DNA of 64,000 nucleotides from Bradyrhizobium sp. Ai1a-2 (lineage in GTDB: Bacteria > Pseudomonadota > Alphaproteobacteria > Rhizobiales > Xanthobacteraceae). A program made the translations under genes and the position numbers. Of this stretch, positions 1 to 7,545 are shown one piece after another (within the stretch, counting starts at the first letter, position 1; every line of letters begins with the position of its first letter). The notes under the pieces were generated by a model. The model saw only the letters and a list, made by a program, of their open reading frames with translations. It was not told where the DNA came from and ran no database searches. Location of the stretch: assembly GCF_000426245.1 (NCBI RefSeq), contig NZ_AUEZ01000017.1, positions 1 to 64,000 of the forward strand, in the 5' to 3' direction.

Positions 1-183
1 GCAAGCGCCGTGATCTACAGTTTGGTGCTGACATGCCGGGCAGGCGGCGTCGATCCCTATGCATGGCTACGTCACGCGCTCACCGAATTGCCCCAGCGCG
101 CGCCAGACGCCGATATCGAAGATCTGTTGCCGTTCAACTGCACCGCTCAAAAAAACCTGCCAGCTGACAACGACAGCGGCTGA
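1..183 (+). CDS. IS66-family transposase TnpC, C-terminal fragment
   Basis: Frame 1 is open from the window edge to a TGA at 181-183 and encodes about 60 residues starting ASAVIYSLVLTCRAGGVDPY and including the segment DIEDLLPF. This matches the C-terminal tail of IS66 TnpC transposases, which usually reads like AxIYSLIxTCKLNGVDP followed by hxxLLPW. The catalytic part lies outside the window. The IS66-like terminal sequence that follows at 287-296 supports the call. The function, transposition of the element, is inferred from family. Confidence 0.85.
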   Translation, partial: ASAVIYSLVLTCRAGGVDPYAWLRHALTELPQRAPDADIEDLLPFNCTAQKNLPADNDSG

Positions 184-296
184 CGGTCGAACGCTCAGGA
201 TCAATCAAGCCGTTCCGATGATCCCGCTGCGGCCCGGCGTCACGCGACACCGCGGCCAGCCGCGCGCGCAGCCTGTGCAGCAAAATGCGCGCTTAC
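1..296 (+). mobile_element. Right end of an IS66-family insertion sequence
   Basis: After the transposase stop there is a noncoding tail that ends in TGCGCGCTTAC at 286-296. IS66-family termini begin GTAAGCG, so a right end is expected to read CGCTTAC, as seen here. Directly after base 296 an unrelated reading frame resumes in mid-protein (the amidohydrolase remnant). IS66 elements usually make 8-bp target duplications; the candidate copy on this side is CGCTGATC at 297-304. The left end is outside the window. Confidence 0.8.
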
Positions 297-454
297 CGCT
301 GATCGAATGGGTCGGCGTCGATCGGCTCCTGTTCTCCTCGGACTATCCGCATTGGGACTATGACGACGCGCGCTACGCGTTCAAGACGCCGCTGAGCGAG
401 ACCGAGCGGGGCAAGATCTTCAATGCCAACGCCCGCGCAGTCTACAAGTTCTGA
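297..454 (+). pseudogene. Amidohydrolase, C-terminal remnant cut by the IS66 insertion
   Basis: The frame running from the IS boundary to TGA at 452-454 encodes LIEWVGVDRLLFSSDYPHWD and a tail ending NANARAVYKF. This is the typical C-terminus of TIM-barrel amidohydrolases of the decarboxylase/lactonase type (amidohydrolase family 2): the SSDYPHWD segment carries the late metal or catalytic Asp, and GKIFxxNAxxxY closes the domain. The frame stays open upstream through the IS tail to an ATG at 59, but that part is IS-derived and unlike the family. The metal-binding HxH strand and most of the barrel are absent here, so this fragment cannot be active alone. It sits 2 nt upstream of the Rieske gene, so the two were probably one operon. 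Confidence 0.75.
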
Positions 455-456
455 AC

Positions 457-870
457 ATGGCCCGTCACATCGTCGCCCGCACCTCAGACATCCCGCCCGG
501 CGGCAACAAGGTTGTCGGCGTCGAGGGACGCGACATCGTCGTGTTTCACGTCAACGGCGAGTTCTTCGCGCTTCTGAACCGCTGCCCGCATGAAGGCGCG
601 CCACTGGCGAAGGCGGCCTGCGTCGCGCGCCTGACGTCGCCGGCGCCCGGCGTCTACCACCGCGACCGCGTCGGCGAACTGTTGCGCTGCCCATGGCACG
701 GCTGGGAGTTCGACATGCGCAACGGCCAGAGCTGGTTCGATCCGAAGCGCGTGAAAGTGCGCTCCTATCCGGTCGTGGTCGAGAGCGGCGATGAGCTGCA
801 GAAGGGGCCTTACGTGGCGGAGACATTTCCGGTGCACGTGGAAGACAACTACATCGTCGTCGAGGTGTAG
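457..870 (+). CDS. Rieske [2Fe-2S] ferredoxin-type protein
   Basis: This 137-residue protein has both halves of a Rieske cluster site: C43-P-H45 in NRCPHEGAPL and C78-P-W-H81 in LRCPWHGWEFD. Such small soluble Rieske proteins pass electrons to ring-hydroxylating oxygenases or related enzymes. The separation between the two motifs is longer than in minimal ferredoxins because of a loop at residues 55-72. It starts 2 nt after the stop of the truncated amidohydrolase, which suggests a former amidohydrolase-Rieske catabolic operon. No oxygenase or reductase partner is visible nearby. Any promoter upstream would now be in or beyond the IS66 element. Confidence 0.85.
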   Translation: MARHIVARTSDIPPGGNKVVGVEGRDIVVFHVNGEFFALLNRCPHEGAPLAKAACVARLTSPAPGVYHRDRVGELLRCPWHGWEFDMRNGQSWFDPKRVKVRSYPVVVESGDELQKGPYVAETFPVHVEDNYIVVEV

Positions 871-875
871 CGCTG

Positions 876-960
876 AGGGTGGGCAAAGCGAAGCGTGCCC
901 ACCATTGTGAGCGGAGTTCTTGATGGTGGGTACGTCGCTACGCTGCTTAGCCACCCTACG
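876..960. repeat. Palindromic intergenic repeat, family A (degenerate copy)
   Basis: The left arm AGGGTGGGCAAAGCG (876-890) is mirrored by an imperfect right arm ending in AGCCACCCTACG at 949-960. It is the same family as the perfect copy at 14001-14081. It lies between convergent genes and its right edge supplies the TAG stop (956-958, minus strand) of the TetR gene. Confidence 0.8.
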
Positions 961-1582
961 AAGCGGTCGAGCTGTGGGCTTCCTTCGCCGCCAGTCCCTC
1001 GACCATCGCGCGGACGATGGTGGCGACTTCGCTGCGCAACGCTTCGATCGGCACGGCGATCAGCTTGTGTTCGAGCCCCAGCGCCACCATGCCGTGGACG
1101 GCGGAGAACAGGCTGCGGGCGGTGACGCTCAATTGCTGAGGCGAGCGTTCGGGAAAGAGCGCGGCGAGCGGGCGGTAGATGTGGCGGAACAGGTCCATCT
1201 GTTCGGAGATCGCCCAGTCCGGGACCGTCTTGTCCGGCGCCATCCGGTGCTCGAACAGCGCGCGCCATAGCTCGAGATTGTCGGCGGCGAAATCGCAATA
1301 GCCGACCGCGATGCGGACCAGCGTACCGGCTGGATCCGCGGGGCCATCGCGCTCTGCCGCAGTGAGCGCCGCGTCGAGCCGCGCCAGCGTACGCGATCCC
1401 ACCCGCAGGATCAGCTCGTCGACGTCTTCGACCAGATTGTAAACCGCGCCGTTGGCGACGCCGATCTCGCTGGCGAGATCGCGCGTCTTCAGGCCGGCCA
1501 ATCCGCTCGCGGCGATCGATCGTTCTGCCGCTTCGATCAGCCGCTCGCGGTTTTTAGCTCGTCGTTCCAGGGCCTTGGACAT
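956..1582 (-). CDS. TetR/AcrR-family transcriptional regulator
   Basis: This 208-residue protein has a TetR helix-turn-helix at about residues 10-58 (RLIEAAERSIAASGLAGLKT then DLASEIGVANGAVYNLVEDV), followed by an all-helical ligand/dimer domain of the WHG type (TetR_C_33-like). It is divergent from the pspA-like operon, and the 103-bp gap holds two copies of the palindrome TGAGC-N3-GCTCA. That layout suggests it represses both its own gene and the pspA operon. The stop codon falls inside a palindromic repeat, so the last residues may be recently altered. The ligand is unknown. Confidence 0.85.
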   Translation of the reverse strand: MSKALERRAKNRERLIEAAERSIAASGLAGLKTRDLASEIGVANGAVYNLVEDVDELILRVGSRTLARLDAALTAAERDGPADPAGTLVRIAVGYCDFAADNLELWRALFEHRMAPDKTVPDWAISEQMDLFRHIYRPLAALFPERSPQQLSVTARSLFSAVHGMVALGLEHKLIAVPIEALRSEVATIVRAMVEGLAAKEAHSSTAS

Positions 1583-1598
1583 TTGTTAATCAATATCG

Positions 1599-1668
1599 TG
1601 AGCTTTGCTCAAAATATTTTTGAACCATGCTCACGCCAGCGCTACAAAGATCATGTGAGCAGTGCTCA
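1599..1668. promoter_or_regulatory. Twin palindromic operators between TetR gene and pspA operon
   Basis: TGAGCTTTGCTCA lies at 1599-1611 and TGAGCAGTGCTCA at 1656-1668; each is a perfect TGAGC-N3-GCTCA inverted repeat. A further half-site ATGCTCA lies at 1627-1633. The first is 17 bp upstream of the TetR start and the second ends 17 bp before the pspA ATG. They are well placed for repression of both divergent promoters by the adjacent TetR protein. Binding is inferred from position and symmetry. Confidence 0.7.
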
Positions 1669-1685
1669 TAACAGGGAGCTGGCAA

Positions 1686-2381
1686 ATGTTCAAAACCGTT
1701 TTCACGCTTTTCCGCGGCACGGTGGCCGCGGCGGAGGAGGAGCTGCAGGATCGCTCTGCCCTTCTCATCCTCGACCAACAGATGCGCGACGCGGCCTCGG
1801 CCGTCGATCGCTCCAAGCGGACGCTGGCACTGGCAATCGCCGGCGACCAGCAGGAGGGACGACGGCTCGAGGCGACCAATGCGCGGATCGCCGATCTCGA
1901 GGAGCGGGCCACCGCCGCGCTGGAGGGCGACCGCGAAGACCTGGCGCGGGAGGCGGCGCAGGCGATCGCCAATCTTGAAGCCGACCGCGACGCCGCGATG
2001 ACCGCGCGCACCCTGTTTGGTCAGGAGATCGCACGGTTGAAGCGTCACGTCGCCAATGCCGAGGCGCGGCTCACCGAGCTCGACCGCGGCCGGCGTATCG
2101 CCCGCGCCTCCGAAGCGGTGCGCTCGCTGCGCCGGAGCGGGATCGAGGCGGTGCGCCCTTACGAATCCACGCTGCCCGAAGCGGAGAACACGCTGCGCAG
2201 ATTGCGCGAACGGCAGACGGAAGCCCAGGCCGCCGACGAGGCGCTGATCGAACTCGATGCCGCCAGCGGCCCGCTCGCGACGGCGGAGAAGCTCGCCGAG
2301 CAGGGCTTTGGGCCCCGCATGAAATCGACTGCCGACGACGTGCTCGCGCGGCTCAAAGCCAAGCGCGCACCTGTTGCCTGA
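1686..2381 (+). CDS. pspA: PspA/IM30-family phage-shock protein
   Basis: The chosen ATG at 1686 gives MFKTVFTLFRGTVAAAEEEL, the usual amphipathic N-terminal helix of PspA/IM30 proteins, and follows the ribosome site GGGAG at 1674-1678; an in-frame GTG at 1662 is less likely because it overlaps the operator. The 231-residue product is almost wholly helical and coiled-coil, rich in Glu, Arg and Ala, as expected for PspA, which forms membrane-binding ESCRT-III-like assemblies that protect the inner membrane. The adjacent gene is yiaA/B-like, a pairing seen in other alphaproteobacteria. Control appears to be by the divergent TetR gene, not by a PspF enhancer-binding protein, since no such gene is nearby. 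Confidence 0.85.
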   Translation: MFKTVFTLFRGTVAAAEEELQDRSALLILDQQMRDAASAVDRSKRTLALAIAGDQQEGRRLEATNARIADLEERATAALEGDREDLAREAAQAIANLEADRDAAMTARTLFGQEIARLKRHVANAEARLTELDRGRRIARASEAVRSLRRSGIEAVRPYESTLPEAENTLRRLRERQTEAQAADEALIELDAASGPLATAEKLAEQGFGPRMKSTADDVLARLKAKRAPVA

Positions 2382-2423
2382 ACCTACAAGCCCTCAACAT
2401 TGTTCATTTAAGGAGAGATTGTC

Positions 2424-2696
2424 ATGAAGCAGAATACCCAACACAGCCCCGCCTGGATTACCTTTACTTACGTCTCGTTCGCCGCCTCGGCTTTCATGGT
2501 TGGCATCGGCATCTGGTTTCTGCCGGCCGACTTTTCCGTCAAGGGTTATCTGATGATGGGCTTCCTGATGCTGGTTCAGTCCTGCATCACCATGACCAAG
2601 ACGATGCGCGACGTGCACGAAAGCGACCGGCTGGTGAACCGGCTTGAAGATGCCAAGGCCGAGCGGCTCCTGATGGAAGTGTCCAAGGCGGCCTGA
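2424..2696 (+). CDS. YiaA/YiaB-family two-helix inner membrane protein
   Basis: This 90-residue protein has two hydrophobic segments (about residues 12-31 and 38-57) separated by a short loop, LPADFSVKGY, which matches the YiaA/YiaB family. The C-terminal third is charged and probably cytoplasmic. It follows pspA by 42 nt, preceded by AAGGAGAG at 2410-2417, and a strong terminator follows, so the two form one unit. The role is unknown; co-transcription with pspA suggests envelope stress or membrane maintenance. Confidence 0.85.
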   Translation: MKQNTQHSPAWITFTYVSFAASAFMVGIGIWFLPADFSVKGYLMMGFLMLVQSCITMTKTMRDVHESDRLVNRLEDAKAERLLMEVSKAA

Positions 2697-2729
2697 GACG
2701 GCAGCCTGAGACAGTCCGAACTCTGCGAG

Positions 2730-2758
2730 GCGGCGGATGTCTGGCATCCGCCGCTTTT
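2730..2758 (+). terminator. Rho-independent terminator of the pspA operon
   Basis: A perfect 10-bp stem GCGGCGGATG (2730-2739) / CATCCGCCGC (2745-2754), with a 5-nt loop, is followed by TTTT. It lies 33 nt after the yiaA/B-like stop. Confidence 0.85.
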
Positions 2759-2884
2759 CGCCGCGAGGATGCATCGATGACGGCGCGCAAGGGAGCATTT
2801 ACCTTCCGGCAATGAGCGCCGCCTGGCGCTCACAGCGCCTTAATGGGTGACGGGCAGTAGTCTGGCCCGACAACGGACAGCGGC

Positions 2885-3940
2885 ATGGCGTCTTGGAGCG
2901 GCATCTCGGTCTCGCGCTTGCGCGAAGGGTTCGGCAAAGCCGGCGCGGCAGTGGCGCGCCTGCCCGGTTACGCCACCTTCTGGCTCAAGGCGTTGTCGCA
3001 GCCAAACATCGATCTCACCTTGCGCACGCATGCGGGGCTGCGCACGCGGATCGTCGAACGTCCGGGCAAATCGCTGCCGCCGGAAGAGCTGGAGGCGCTG
3101 GTTTCGCAGCTCCGCGTCGTGGCCGCCAAGACGCTGCCGCAGGAGAGCCTGACCTACGGCATCTTCTCCGGCGAGCCCGAGCGTCTCGCGCGCGCCATCA
3201 TCACGTTGATCTCCGAGGAGGAAACCGGACGGCCGATCGCCTTCAATGCGCTGTCGGTGATGCAGGTGGAGCTCGACGGCGCGCCGGTCGACGTCACCCA
3301 TCTCGGCCTTGTCATGGTCGACCCTGACGTGCGCGGGCAGGGGCTGTCCTGGGTGCTCTACGGTATGACCGCACTGGTGCTGTTCGCGCGCGACGGGTTG
3401 CGTCCGAAATGGATTTCCAATGTCACGCAGGTGCCGGCGGTGGTCGGCATGGTCTGCGAGACGTTTTCCGATGTGTATCCATCGCCGCTGTCAGGCGCGC
3501 GGCGGAGCTTTGCGCACCTGCAGCTCGCGCGCGGGATCATGGCGCAACACCGCGCGGTGTTTGGCGTCGGGTCGGAGGCCGGCTTCGATGAAGAACGATT
3601 CGTCATCACCAATGCCTATACCGGCGGTTCGGATGCGCTGAAAAAGAGCTTCGAGATCGCGCCAAAGCACCGCAACGCGATCTATGGCGAGTTCTGCGCC
3701 CGCGAGCTCGACTATCCGCGCGGCGATGACGTGCTGCAGCTCGGCCGCATCGATCTGACCGGCGCACGCCGCTATCTCATGAGCGAGGTGCCGGCGGGCT
3801 CGCTGCCGGCGCTGATCGCCGCCTCCGCCATGCTGGCGCTGCAGCGGCTGGTGTTGCCGTTCTTCTACTGGATGGACGATACGCGCGCGTTCGGCTCGCT
3901 GCGGCCACGAGGGCGCGACCGGAAGGGTGAACGCCGATGA
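2885..3940 (+). CDS. GNAT-like acetyltransferase-fold protein of unknown substrate
   Basis: The 351-residue protein has a central region, THLGLVMVDPDVRGQGLSWV (about residues 139-158), that resembles the acetyl-CoA-binding motif A of GNAT enzymes (R/Q-x-x-G-x-G/A), followed by a helix and a strand with TQVPAVVGMV. The N-terminal 80 residues are basic and unrecognised, and the C-terminal region (about residues 300-340) has a hydrophobic stretch. The last codons overlap the start of the next gene (ATGA), so the two are translationally coupled. The substrate is unknown. The GNAT assignment is from motif reading only. Confidence 0.55.
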   Translation: MASWSGISVSRLREGFGKAGAAVARLPGYATFWLKALSQPNIDLTLRTHAGLRTRIVERPGKSLPPEELEALVSQLRVVAAKTLPQESLTYGIFSGEPERLARAIITLISEEETGRPIAFNALSVMQVELDGAPVDVTHLGLVMVDPDVRGQGLSWVLYGMTALVLFARDGLRPKWISNVTQVPAVVGMVCETFSDVYPSPLSGARRSFAHLQLARGIMAQHRAVFGVGSEAGFDEERFVITNAYTGGSDALKKSFEIAPKHRNAIYGEFCARELDYPRGDDVLQLGRIDLTGARRYLMSEVPAGSLPALIAASAMLALQRLVLPFFYWMDDTRAFGSLRPRGRDRKGERR

Positions 3941-5136
3941 ATCCCGGGATCATCGCCGATTCCATCGTCAATCTCTGCGGCGCGATCGGGCTCTGCGTCG
4001 CGATGATGACGTTCTACTGGCGCGACCCGAACAGCCCGCTGACGCGGCGCCTGCTATTCGCACTTGGCGTGATCGCGCTGCTGTTCCTGATGCGCGGCGT
4101 GGCGTGGTGGAGCGGCAGCGACCTGCTGGATCGCCTCACGCTGATTCCGGCGGCGCTGATCCCGCTCGGCGCGCTTGTGGTGACCGAGGGCATGCTGCGG
4201 CGGCATGCGCCGCGCGTGGTGAAGATGCTGGCCGTCTTCGGCGGCATCCTGCTAGGCCTTGGCGGCGCACTCGGGCTTGAGCGGTTCACGACGGCCTATG
4301 CTATCTCGCTGTCGCTGTTCCAGCTCGCGGGTTTTGTCGTCTGCGCCTGGCTGCTCGCGCGCCGCGATCGCACCTCGCTGATGGCGTCGGAGAACCGCAG
4401 CATCGCGCGCCTCGCGGCCGGGGCGCTGATCGTGATTCCGTTCGCGATCACCGATTTCCGCACGCTGTTTCCGGACATCCCGGTCCGGCTCGGTGCGATC
4501 GGCGCGCTCCTGACCGTGACCGTGATCCTGATCGCGGGCGGCGGCGCCGAGACGCGGCGTCACGGGCTTGCGCTGATGGCCTTGCGGCTTGGCAGCTCGG
4601 CGCTGCTCGGCATCGCCGCCGCCTTCATCGCCGGCGATGTCGATGCGGCGCAGATCGAGCGCTTCTGCGCGGTGGCCGTCGCAGGCGTGCTCACGATCGC
4701 CCTGATGACGGACACGCTGCGTGCTGTGTTCGAGGCGCAGGAGCCGGGGGTGTTGAATGCGGCAGCACTGTCGACGGCGAAAACGCGCGACGAATTGATC
4801 GCCGAACTGGCGCGTCATCCGATCTTCGAGCACGCGCGGCGCTACCGCGAGGTCGAGCTCGCGAGCTACGATCCGCCGCTGCTGCGAGAATTGTTCGCGG
4901 CACAGCGGGTGCTGCGCCGGTCGGACGCGCCCTGGGGACGTCAGCTTCATGACCCCGCGGTCGAGCGCGTGCTGTCGTTGATCGCGGCCAACAGCGCCAC
5001 GCACGTGATCGTGCTGTCGCATGATCCGGTCGACCTGATCGTGCTCGCCGTGCCCGTCACCGCCGCCGACCCCGCCACCGAAACCGCGCTCGTACTGGTG
5101 CGGCGATTGCTCGCCCTGACGCCGGAGACGGTGTGA
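3937..5136 (+). CDS. Multi-spanning membrane protein with C-terminal soluble domain, unknown function
   Basis: The 399-residue product has about eight hydrophobic segments in residues 8-255, then a soluble C-terminal part of about 140 residues (DELIAELARHPIFEHARRYR and onwards, ending in a strand-rich THVIVLSHDPVDLIVLAVPV). It overlaps the GNAT-like gene by 4 nt (ATGA). The architecture recalls sensor proteins with a membrane input domain, but no kinase, GGDEF or HTH motif is visible. One possibility is that the pair modifies or senses an envelope component. I do not recognise the family. Confidence 0.6.
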   Translation: MNPGIIADSIVNLCGAIGLCVAMMTFYWRDPNSPLTRRLLFALGVIALLFLMRGVAWWSGSDLLDRLTLIPAALIPLGALVVTEGMLRRHAPRVVKMLAVFGGILLGLGGALGLERFTTAYAISLSLFQLAGFVVCAWLLARRDRTSLMASENRSIARLAAGALIVIPFAITDFRTLFPDIPVRLGAIGALLTVTVILIAGGGAETRRHGLALMALRLGSSALLGIAAAFIAGDVDAAQIERFCAVAVAGVLTIALMTDTLRAVFEAQEPGVLNAAALSTAKTRDELIAELARHPIFEHARRYREVELASYDPPLLRELFAAQRVLRRSDAPWGRQLHDPAVERVLSLIAANSATHVIVLSHDPVDLIVLAVPVTAADPATETALVLVRRLLALTPETV

Positions 5137-5159
5137 GGTCGGCGGGAGACCCGCCGGCC
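5137..5159. terminator. Hairpin between convergent genes
   Basis: GGTCGGCGGG (5137-5146) pairs with CCCGCCGGCC (5150-5159) with one G-T pair and a 3-nt loop, starting at the base after the stop codon. No T-run follows, so a Rho-independent role is uncertain. Confidence 0.4.
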
Positions 5160-5178
5160 TCCTTGGATCGCTAGCCTA

Positions 5179-5730
5179 TCAGCCGCAGACCTGCACCGGC
5201 TGCGTGCGCCAGCCGTGGGTCGTATGGACACGACGGTTCACGACATAGCAACTGCCATTGTTGTAGTAGGAGTCATTGTAGCCGTAGTACGGGTAGCTGC
5301 CGTAGCCGTAGTACGGATAGTCGTAGGCATAGTCGTCGTAGTCATAGGGGTCATAGAAGCCGAAGCCTGAGCCGAAGGCGAAGCGGCGACCATGGAAGCC
5401 GCGGCCGCGGAAGCCGCCACCACGGAATCCGCCGAAGCCCTGGTGAATGCCGCCGAAGGCGTTGTGGAAGCCTCCGCCGCCAAAGCCGCCGCCACGAAAA
5501 CCACCGCCGGCGAAGCCGCCACGGAATCCACCACCGCCAAATCCGCCGCCGTGCATTCCACCGCCGCCAAAACCGCCACCGAAACCGCCACCATGGCCGC
5601 CGCCTCCACCGAAGCCTCCACCACCATGGCCGCCGCCGCCTCCGCCACCACGTGCCAACGCTACCGTCGGCGCCGCCGCAAGACCAACCGATGCAGCCGC
5701 CAACAATGCGATAACCATCTTGCGTAACAT
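5179..5730 (-). CDS. Secreted glycine-rich repeat protein
   Basis: The 183-residue protein starts with a signal peptide (MLRKMVIALLAAASVGLAAA, cleavage expected near ALA-RGG). Residues 27-115 are a low-complexity Gly-rich tract built of HGGGFGGG, FRGGGF and FHG units. A Tyr/Asp-rich stretch (YDPYDYDDYAYDYPYYGYG) follows, then a conserved-looking tail, CYVVNRRVHTTHGWRTQPVQ, ending VCG with two cysteines. Such small Gly-rich exported proteins are common in Bradyrhizobium and have no established role; a cell-surface or extracellular matrix role is an inference. The repetitive DNA also leaves long open frames on the opposite strand, which I regard as artefacts of composition. Confidence 0.8.
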   Translation of the reverse strand: MLRKMVIALLAAASVGLAAAPTVALARGGGGGGGHGGGGFGGGGGHGGGFGGGFGGGGMHGGGFGGGGFRGGFAGGGFRGGGFGGGGFHNAFGGIHQGFGGFRGGGFRGRGFHGRRFAFGSGFGFYDPYDYDDYAYDYPYYGYGSYPYYGYNDSYYNNGSCYVVNRRVHTTHGWRTQPVQVCG

Positions 5731-5888
5731 TACACCACTCCGTCAGAATCGCACCCAGCCCGCGATCATGATGAGGTGGCGATCATTTGCGAGATCGCGA
5801 TGCGCACACCGCTCAACTCCGTGCGAGCGTTTCTAAATTCCAGTTTAGAGAGAATTGAACGGCGCGGTATTACATCCGAAATGAAAAC

Positions 5889-5943
5889 GCCCGCTTCGTT
5901 GCGGGTGAAAAAAACGACCGCGGCGCGAGGGCCGCGGTCGTTT
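5889..5943 (-). terminator. Tandem Rho-independent terminator downstream of aldehyde dehydrogenase
   Basis: A 13-bp stem AAACGACCGCGGC (5912-5924) / GCCGCGGTCGTTT (5931-5943) is followed, on the minus strand, by a run of T (complement of the A-run at 5908-5914). A second small hairpin, CCCGC-TTCGTT-GCGGG, lies just beyond. It sits 15 nt after the stop of the minus-strand aldehyde dehydrogenase. Confidence 0.85.
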
Positions 5944-5957
5944 GATTTTGGTTCGCG

Positions 5958-7364
5958 TTACGCCGGTGGCGCGTTGATGATCTGAAGCTGGGTGAATTCA
6001 GCGAGACCCTCTTCGGCGAATTCGGTGCCGATGCCAGAATGCTTGGCGCCGCCGAACGGGATGTTCGGGGCCATGTCGAGATGCTTGTTGATCCACACGG
6101 TGCCGGCTTCGATGCGGCTCGCGATCTTGTGAGCCCGCGCCGTGTCCGACGACCAGACCGACGCGCCCAGCCCGTAATTGGTCGCGTTGGCGCGGCGGAT
6201 CACATCCTCGTTGTCGGAATATTTGATGATCGGCAGCACCGGCCCGAACTGCTCCTCGTCCACCAGCCTGGACCCTTCCTTGATGTCGCGCACCAAAGTG
6301 GGCTCGATGAAATAGCCCGGACGGTCCATCGCCGATCCGCCGGCGATCACCTTGCCGTTCTTGTGGGCGTCCTCCAGGAGCGCTTTCACCTTTTCGTACT
6401 GCATCTTGTTCTGCAGTGGGCCGAGCTTGGTGCCCTGCTTGGAGCCGTCGTCGACCACGGTGTTCTTCGCGATCGCGACCAGTTCGTTGCAAAGCTCGTC
6501 GTAGACGGATTCGTGCACATAGAGCCGCTTGATGGCGAGGCAGACCTGGCCGGAATTCTGGAACGCGCCTTCGAAGATGCCGGGCGCCACCTTCTTCGGA
6601 TCGACGTCGTCGAGCACGATGCCGGCATCGTTGCCGCCGAGCTCCAGCGTGATGCGTTTCAACGTCTGCGCGGCGCTCGCCATCACCTTCTGTCCCGTCG
6701 CCGTTGAGCCGGTGAACGAGATCTTGCGGATGTCCGGGTGTTTCGTCATGTGGTCGCCGAGGTCGTTGGCGTCGGTGATCACGTTGAGCACGCCCTTCGG
6801 CAGGATGTCCTGCACCAGCTCGGCAAAGCGCAGCGTCGAGAGCGGAGTGGTGGGCGCAGGCTTCACCACCAGCGTGTTGCCGGCGAGCAGCGCCGACGGC
6901 AGCTTGAAGCTGAGGATCAGCAGCGGATAGTTCCAGGGGATGATGGCGCCGACCACGCCGAGCGGGCGGCGATAGGCTTCGACGCGGCGGTCGCCGGAAT
7001 CCTCGACCACCCGCATCGGCAGGTCGAGCGAGCCGAGATAGCGGAAGAAGGCGGCCATGCCCATAACCTCGCCGGTCGCATCTGCCAGCGGCTTGCCCTG
7101 TTCGCTGGTCAGGACCCGCGCCAGATCGTTGCCGTTGGCCTCGATCGCCTCCGCAATTTTGATCACGAGCTTGCGGCGCTCCTCGATCGGCGTGGCGGCC
7201 CAGGCCGGGAAGGCGGCCTTGGCGGCGGCCACAGCCTGATCGAGCTGCTGCTTCGAAGCGCGCGGACATTGCACCAGCACTTCTTCGGTCGCGGGATTGA
7301 GGACCGGCATGGTCAGATCGCCGGGTACCATCTTTCCGTCGATGAGAAGGTTGTAGTCACTCAT
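5958..7364 (-). CDS. NAD(P)-dependent aldehyde dehydrogenase
   Basis: This 468-residue enzyme has the full ALDH fold: the PWNYPLL cofactor segment, KPAPTTPLS, FTGSTATG, the general-base Glu in LELGGND, and the catalytic Cys in FQNSGQVCLA. It oxidises an aldehyde to a carboxylate with NAD(P)+. Length is typical of the family. The gene is followed by a strong terminator and preceded by a 181-nt gap after an SDR gene on the same strand. A second ALDH (8615-10111) lies divergently beyond the SDR, which suggests a locus for oxidising alcohols and aldehydes. The substrate cannot be read from the sequence. Confidence 0.9.
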   Translation of the reverse strand: MSDYNLLIDGKMVPGDLTMPVLNPATEEVLVQCPRASKQQLDQAVAAAKAAFPAWAATPIEERRKLVIKIAEAIEANGNDLARVLTSEQGKPLADATGEVMGMAAFFRYLGSLDLPMRVVEDSGDRRVEAYRRPLGVVGAIIPWNYPLLILSFKLPSALLAGNTLVVKPAPTTPLSTLRFAELVQDILPKGVLNVITDANDLGDHMTKHPDIRKISFTGSTATGQKVMASAAQTLKRITLELGGNDAGIVLDDVDPKKVAPGIFEGAFQNSGQVCLAIKRLYVHESVYDELCNELVAIAKNTVVDDGSKQGTKLGPLQNKMQYEKVKALLEDAHKNGKVIAGGSAMDRPGYFIEPTLVRDIKEGSRLVDEEQFGPVLPIIKYSDNEDVIRRANATNYGLGASVWSSDTARAHKIASRIEAGTVWINKHLDMAPNIPFGGAKHSGIGTEFAEEGLAEFTQLQIINAPPA

Positions 7365-7545
7365 TGGCTTGCTCTCCCTGTGAACGGGCCCTTGCGGCCT
7401 CGCCGGTTATGAACCTCGTTATATTCACATGGATATCACGATTGCGTAAAGTCGGCTATTGCCAAGACCGGACTTGACGGACCGCGGCAGTGACGTCCTG
7501 CCGCAGGCGCGAGGAGCGTCGCAGCGAGGCTCAATACTGGGGCGA

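Noticed and set aside
1662..1688. GTG at 1662 as the start of pspA
   Set aside because: It lies inside the operator palindrome; the ATG at 1686 has a ribosome site and gives the conserved N-terminus.
5392..5836. Long Ala/Pro-rich open frames opposite the Gly-rich gene
   Set aside because: They are by-products of the repetitive GC-rich codons of the minus-strand gene; no ribosome site or family resemblance.
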